NCBI GenBank assembly: GCA_947589095.1
Contig: CANQBX010000003.1
Coordinates: 1 to 64,000, forward strand
Source of the DNA: an uncultured Lachnospiraceae bacterium
GTDB taxonomy: Bacteria > Bacillota > Clostridia > Lachnospirales > Lachnospiraceae
Length of the DNA: 64,000 nucleotides
Direction: 5' to 3'
The notes beneath the pieces are model-generated. The model was not told where the DNA came from. It did no database searches and saw only the letters and a list, made by a program, of their open reading frames with translations. Positions 61,105-64,000 of this stretch are shown piece after piece. The number at the start of each line of letters is the position of its first letter. Positions within the stretch are counted from its first letter, which is position 1. The position numbers were made by a program, and so were the translations under genes.

Positions 61105-62349
61105 TTACCCCGGAACGGAAATCTTCCCCATGACCGACGCCTTCTTTGCACCGGTAACGCCGGGCAGCGAGTTGACGTGACCTCGGATGCACAGGTCAGC
61201 CATCAGCGCGAAAGCAATCGCTTCCTTGGCGTCGCTGCTTTCGCCGAGATCTTCCTGGGTCTTCACGGCGACGCCATAGGAGGCAAAACGCCGTGACAGG
61301 AAGGAAAGGAGCGTCCGGTTGTAGCTTCCGCCTCCGCCCACGATCAGTTCGGACGCATGATGCTTCGGCAGAACATAGCGTTCGTAGGCGTCCGCAATGG
61401 ACCAGGCCGTCAGGTCGGTTACAGTGGCGAGCAGATCAGCGGGGGAGAGCTTCCTTCCGCGTCCCTGGCACCAGTCCAGAATTTTCTGCGTGTACTGCAG
61501 CCCGAACCGTTCCCGGCCCGTGCTTTTGGGAAGCGGCAGCGTATAGTATTCGTCCTTCCGGAGAAGCGCCAGCAGTTCCTGGCTAACGCTTCCCTGCGCG
61601 GCCATTTCCCCGCCTGCGTCGTAGCTTTTCGCTCCGCCTGTCAGGGCGGAGACTGTTGCGTCGATGATCATGTTGCCGGGGCCGGTGTCGAAAGCGTAGA
61701 CGTCTTCCGGTCCGGCAGCGGCGGGAAGCACGGTCATGTTGCCGATCCCGCCGATATTCTGCAGAAGGATCGTCTCGTCCTCCCTGCGGTAGAGCAGGTA
61801 TTCGGAGAACGGTACCAGCGGCGCCCCCTGGCCGCCTGCAGCCATATCCGCCACCCGGAAATCCGTGACCGTCAGGACGCCGGTGCGTTCCGCGATGACG
61901 GCGCCTTCGCCGATCTGTACCGTACAGCGGACCGGGTAGCCGTCTTTGTCACAGACCGCCGGTTCATGCCAGATGGTCTGGCCATGGGAGCCGATCACAT
62001 CGATGTCTTCCGGCCTGCGCCCAGCCTTCCGGATCACCGAGAGGGCCGCTTCCGCGTAAAGCTCGCCCAGCAGGAAATTCATGTAGCCGATCCGGTCTAC
62101 GGTAGAAGTCTCCGGGCGGAACAGTTCAAAGATCTGCCGCCGGACGTCCGGCGGAAACGGTTTGTTCTCAAAGGCCAGCAGGCGCACCCGCGGCCGTTCG
62201 GCACTTCCGGATATCTCCACCAGGGCGGCGTCGATGCCGTCCACGGAGGTGCCGGACATCATGCCGACGGCCAGACGGGAAGGTTTATTGTTTCCATGCA
62301 GGCAGGGCGTCAGTGACGCTCTGCTCGCATTCAAGTCGCTGAGAATCAT
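61105..62349 (-). CDS. anmK: Anhydro-N-acetylmuramic acid kinase, N-terminus altered by repeat
   Basis: 414 residues. Phosphorylates and opens 1,6-anhydroMurNAc for cell-wall recycling. Family signatures are GMMSGTSVDGIDAALVEISG, GSHGQTIWHEP, QNIGGIGNMTVLP, FDTGPGNMIIDATV and IVGGGGSYNRTLL. Residues ~8-20 (ASRASLTPCLHGN) come from a 39-bp palindromic repeat inserted in frame just after the start, ahead of the family's usual N-terminus. AGAGGA before ATG 62349 supports this start. Its position inside the galacturonate gene set is unusual. Confidence 0.9.
   Translation of the reverse strand: MILSDLNASRASLTPCLHGNNKPSRLAVGMMSGTSVDGIDAALVEISGSAERPRVRLLAFENKPFPPDVRRQIFELFRPETSTVDRIGYMNFLLGELYAEAALSVIRKAGRRPEDIDVIGSHGQTIWHEPAVCDKDGYPVRCTVQIGEGAVIAERTGVLTVTDFRVADMAAGGQGAPLVPFSEYLLYRREDETILLQNIGGIGNMTVLPAAAGPEDVYAFDTGPGNMIIDATVSALTGGAKSYDAGGEMAAQGSVSQELLALLRKDEYYTLPLPKSTGRERFGLQYTQKILDWCQGRGRKLSPADLLATVTDLTAWSIADAYERYVLPKHHASELIVGGGGSYNRTLLSFLSRRFASYGVAVKTQEDLGESSDAKEAIAFALMADLCIRGHVNSLPGVTGAKKASVMGKISVPG
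62292..62330 (-). repeat. 39-bp palindromic repeat in anmK coding region (copy D)
   Basis: The unit lies in frame near the 5' end of anmK (codons ~7-20) and gives a peptide resembling that encoded by copies B1-B3. Confidence 0.85.
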
Positions 62350-62508
62350 GATGTGTATCCTCTAAATCATGTTCCGAAAGAAATATGTACCGGTATCGGC
62401 GGTTCGCGCGGGGCAATCTGTTCTTCTGCACGGCAGGCTGCACATATGCTGTCTCACTGGAAATTGCGTCTTGTGAGACAAATGTGCTCATCACGGTGAT
62501 TTCTGTAT

Positions 62509-62586
62509 TTCTATGCAAGAAGAGCGCCGGTGACGCTCTTCTTGTATTTCCATGCAGGCAAGGCGCCAGTGACGCTTTGCTTGTAT
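62509..62586 (-). repeat. Two 39-bp palindromic repeats (copies E1-E2) after uxaC
   Basis: Units at 62509-62547 and 62548-62586; the last base of the second is part of the uxaC stop codon. E1 has a nearly perfect stem GAAGAGCGCC / GACGCTCTTC. They would form the 3' end structure of the uxaC message. Confidence 0.85.
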
Positions 62587-63992
62587 CACAGATTGAAGCC
62601 GAAATACTTTACCGCGTTGTTATAGCTGATGCCTTCCACGATTTCCTTCAGGGACTTCATATCCGCCGGATACTCGCCGTTCTCGACCCATCCGCCGATC
62701 AGGTTGCACATGATACGGCGGAAATACTCGTGGCGGGTGTAGGACAGGAAGCTTCTGGAGTCGGTCAGCATGCCGATGAAATTGCCCAGGCAGCCTAAGT
62801 TGGCTAAGGACGTCATCTGTTCGGTCATGCCCACTTTGTGATCATTGAACCACCAGGCGGAACCCTGCTGGATGCGTCCGTTTACGCCTGCGCCCTGGAA
62901 ACAGCCGATGATTGTGCCGATGGCCGCGTTGTCGTTGGGATTCAGGGAATAAAGGATCGTCTTCGGGATCTCGTTGGTGGCGCTTAAGGCGTTCAGGAAA
63001 TCGGCGGTCTGGGCGGACGGCGCGTAGTCGTTGATGCAGTCAAAGCCGGTATCGGGACCCAGCTGCTCATACATATAGGCGTTGTTGTCGCGCTTGCAGC
63101 CGTAGTGAAGCTGCATGACCCAGCCGCGCTTGTTATATTCCTTCGCCAGGAATAAGAGTATGGCGGTCTTGTATTTCTTCTGTCCCTCTGCGGAAACCGG
63201 CTCGCCGGCCAGCGCCCTGCGCAGGACATCGTTTACCTCCGCGTCGGTGGCGGGGGCGTACATCACATATTCGAGACCATGGTCGGACACGCAGCAGCCG
63301 TTGGCCGCGAAATAATCCATGCGGTTTTTGAGGGCATCCTTTAAGGTACACCAGCATTCCACATTCACGCCGCTGACCGCGGACAGCTTCTCAATGTAAG
63401 CCTTGAAATCCGGCTTCTCGATGTTGACGGCCTTGTCCGGTCTCCAGGCCGGCAGGACCTGTACGTCGAAGGTGTCGTCCGCCGCGATCTTCTGATGCCA
63501 CTCCAGCGTATCCACCGGATCGTCGGTGGTGCAGATCAGGGTCACGTTGGACTGCTTAATGATGTTGCGGACGGTCATGGAATCCTCGTGCAGCTTTGCG
63601 TTGCACAGGTTCCAGACTTCCTCGGCGGTGTCGCCGTTTAAGTACCCCTCATAGCCGAAATACCGGCGCAGCTCCAGGTGGCTCCAGTGATACAGCGGGT
63701 TGCCGATCAGCTTCGGCAGGGTCTCCGCCCATTTCTGGAACTTCTCGCGGTCGCTGGCGTCGCCGGTTATGTACTTCTCTTCCACGCCGTTGGAGCGCAT
63801 CTGGCGCCATTTGTAATGGTCGCCGCCCAGCCATACCTGGGTAATGTTGTCGAACTTCCGGTTCTCGGCGATCTCCTGCGGATTGATGTGGCAGTGATAG
63901 TCCAGAACCGGCATTTTCTCGGCATACTCGTGATACAGCGTCTGCGCCGTTTCCGTGGAAAGCAGAAAGTCCTTGTCCATAAATTGTTTCAT
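62586..63992 (-). CDS. uxaC: Glucuronate/galacturonate isomerase
   Basis: 468 residues. Isomerises D-galacturonate to D-tagaturonate and D-glucuronate to D-fructuronate. The metal-binding N-terminal motif is LDYHCHINPQEI, and GAGVNGRIQQGSAWWFNDHK and TDSRSFLSYTRHEYFRRIMC are typical late motifs of UxaC. The ATG at 63992 fits the family length; any ribosome-binding site lies in the last bases of the window. First gene of the hexuronate series; its promoter is outside the window. Confidence 0.93.
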   Translation of the reverse strand: MKQFMDKDFLLSTETAQTLYHEYAEKMPVLDYHCHINPQEIAENRKFDNITQVWLGGDHYKWRQMRSNGVEEKYITGDASDREKFQKWAETLPKLIGNPLYHWSHLELRRYFGYEGYLNGDTAEEVWNLCNAKLHEDSMTVRNIIKQSNVTLICTTDDPVDTLEWHQKIAADDTFDVQVLPAWRPDKAVNIEKPDFKAYIEKLSAVSGVNVECWCTLKDALKNRMDYFAANGCCVSDHGLEYVMYAPATDAEVNDVLRRALAGEPVSAEGQKKYKTAILLFLAKEYNKRGWVMQLHYGCKRDNNAYMYEQLGPDTGFDCINDYAPSAQTADFLNALSATNEIPKTILYSLNPNDNAAIGTIIGCFQGAGVNGRIQQGSAWWFNDHKVGMTEQMTSLANLGCLGNFIGMLTDSRSFLSYTRHEYFRRIMCNLIGGWVENGEYPADMKSLKEIVEGISYNNAVKYFGFNL

Positions 63993-64000
63993 GATATACC

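Overview
The window reads as a Firmicutes chromosome, most likely a GC-rich gut Lachnospiraceae/Clostridia member. The pointers are AGGAGG ribosome-binding sites throughout, TTGACA/TATAAT promoters, a Rex redox repressor, the acpS-nnr-alr-mazF gene order of low-GC Gram-positives, lipoprotein ABC binding proteins, and several plant-polysaccharide and hexuronate genes. The species cannot be fixed from the sequence alone. GC statements here are by eye, not computed.

Layout. 0-3 kb is the tail of an integrated mobile element: an IS30-type insertion sequence with arrays of ~20-bp end repeats, a secreted cell-wall-binding-repeat protein, a cluster of hairpins, then a tRNA 3'-end remnant followed by a tRNA-style terminator, which looks like an attachment-site junction. 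3-5.3 kb has a GtrII-like membrane glucosyltransferase and a promoter-hairpin-terminator unit without a convincing ORF (candidate structured RNA). 5.5-7 kb holds a PflX-like radical SAM protein and a small acidic protein. 7.3-11.5 kb is a carbohydrate operon (GH105, GH112 phosphorylase, CE4-like deacetylase). 11.6-16.3 kb is an ABC exporter whose permease carries a roughly 500-residue repetitive coiled coil. 16.3-23 kb contains an esterase, a Zn/Mn ABC transporter and a Trk/Ktr potassium system. 23-25 kb has a PucR regulator, a small ORF and a 132-bp tandem hairpin repeat. 25-30.8 kb is rex, acpS-nnr-alr, a mazF/ndoA toxin without a visible antitoxin, and yebC. 30.8-35.8 kb is a two-component system, a PepSY lipoprotein with an apparent response-regulator site, a truncated ECF sigma factor and a PIN-like protein. 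35.9-44.2 kb has a serine hydrolase and an opp-type oligopeptide/oligosaccharide ABC operon. 44.2-52.6 kb has a rhamnogalacturonan acetylesterase, a GH43 enzyme, a second serine hydrolase and an LplB/YtcP-type sugar ABC transporter. 52.7-57.5 kb is an AT-richer accessory island (GNAT, AlbA_2 regulator, CsaA, AbiEi with a broken AbiEii, a VapD-like pair). 57.7-64 kb is the galacturonate pathway uxaC-anmK-uxaA-uxaB on the minus strand.

Functionally, GH105, GH112, CE12, GH43, two ABC importers and UxaC/UxaB/UxaA fit uptake and breakdown of pectin fragments, especially rhamnogalacturonan I, down to 2-keto-3-deoxygluconate.

The most unusual feature is a dispersed 39-bp imperfect palindrome with at least ten good copies, from 46.6 to 62.6 kb. 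It sits just after stop codons in the uxa cluster, between genes, and also inside two coding sequences. Because 39 is divisible by 3, it adds the same type of 13-residue peptide in both proteins (N-terminus of AnmK, middle of a serine hydrolase). Other hairpin-rich repeats with GCGAAGC mini-hairpin cores occur at 24.7-25.0 and 41.8-41.9 kb.
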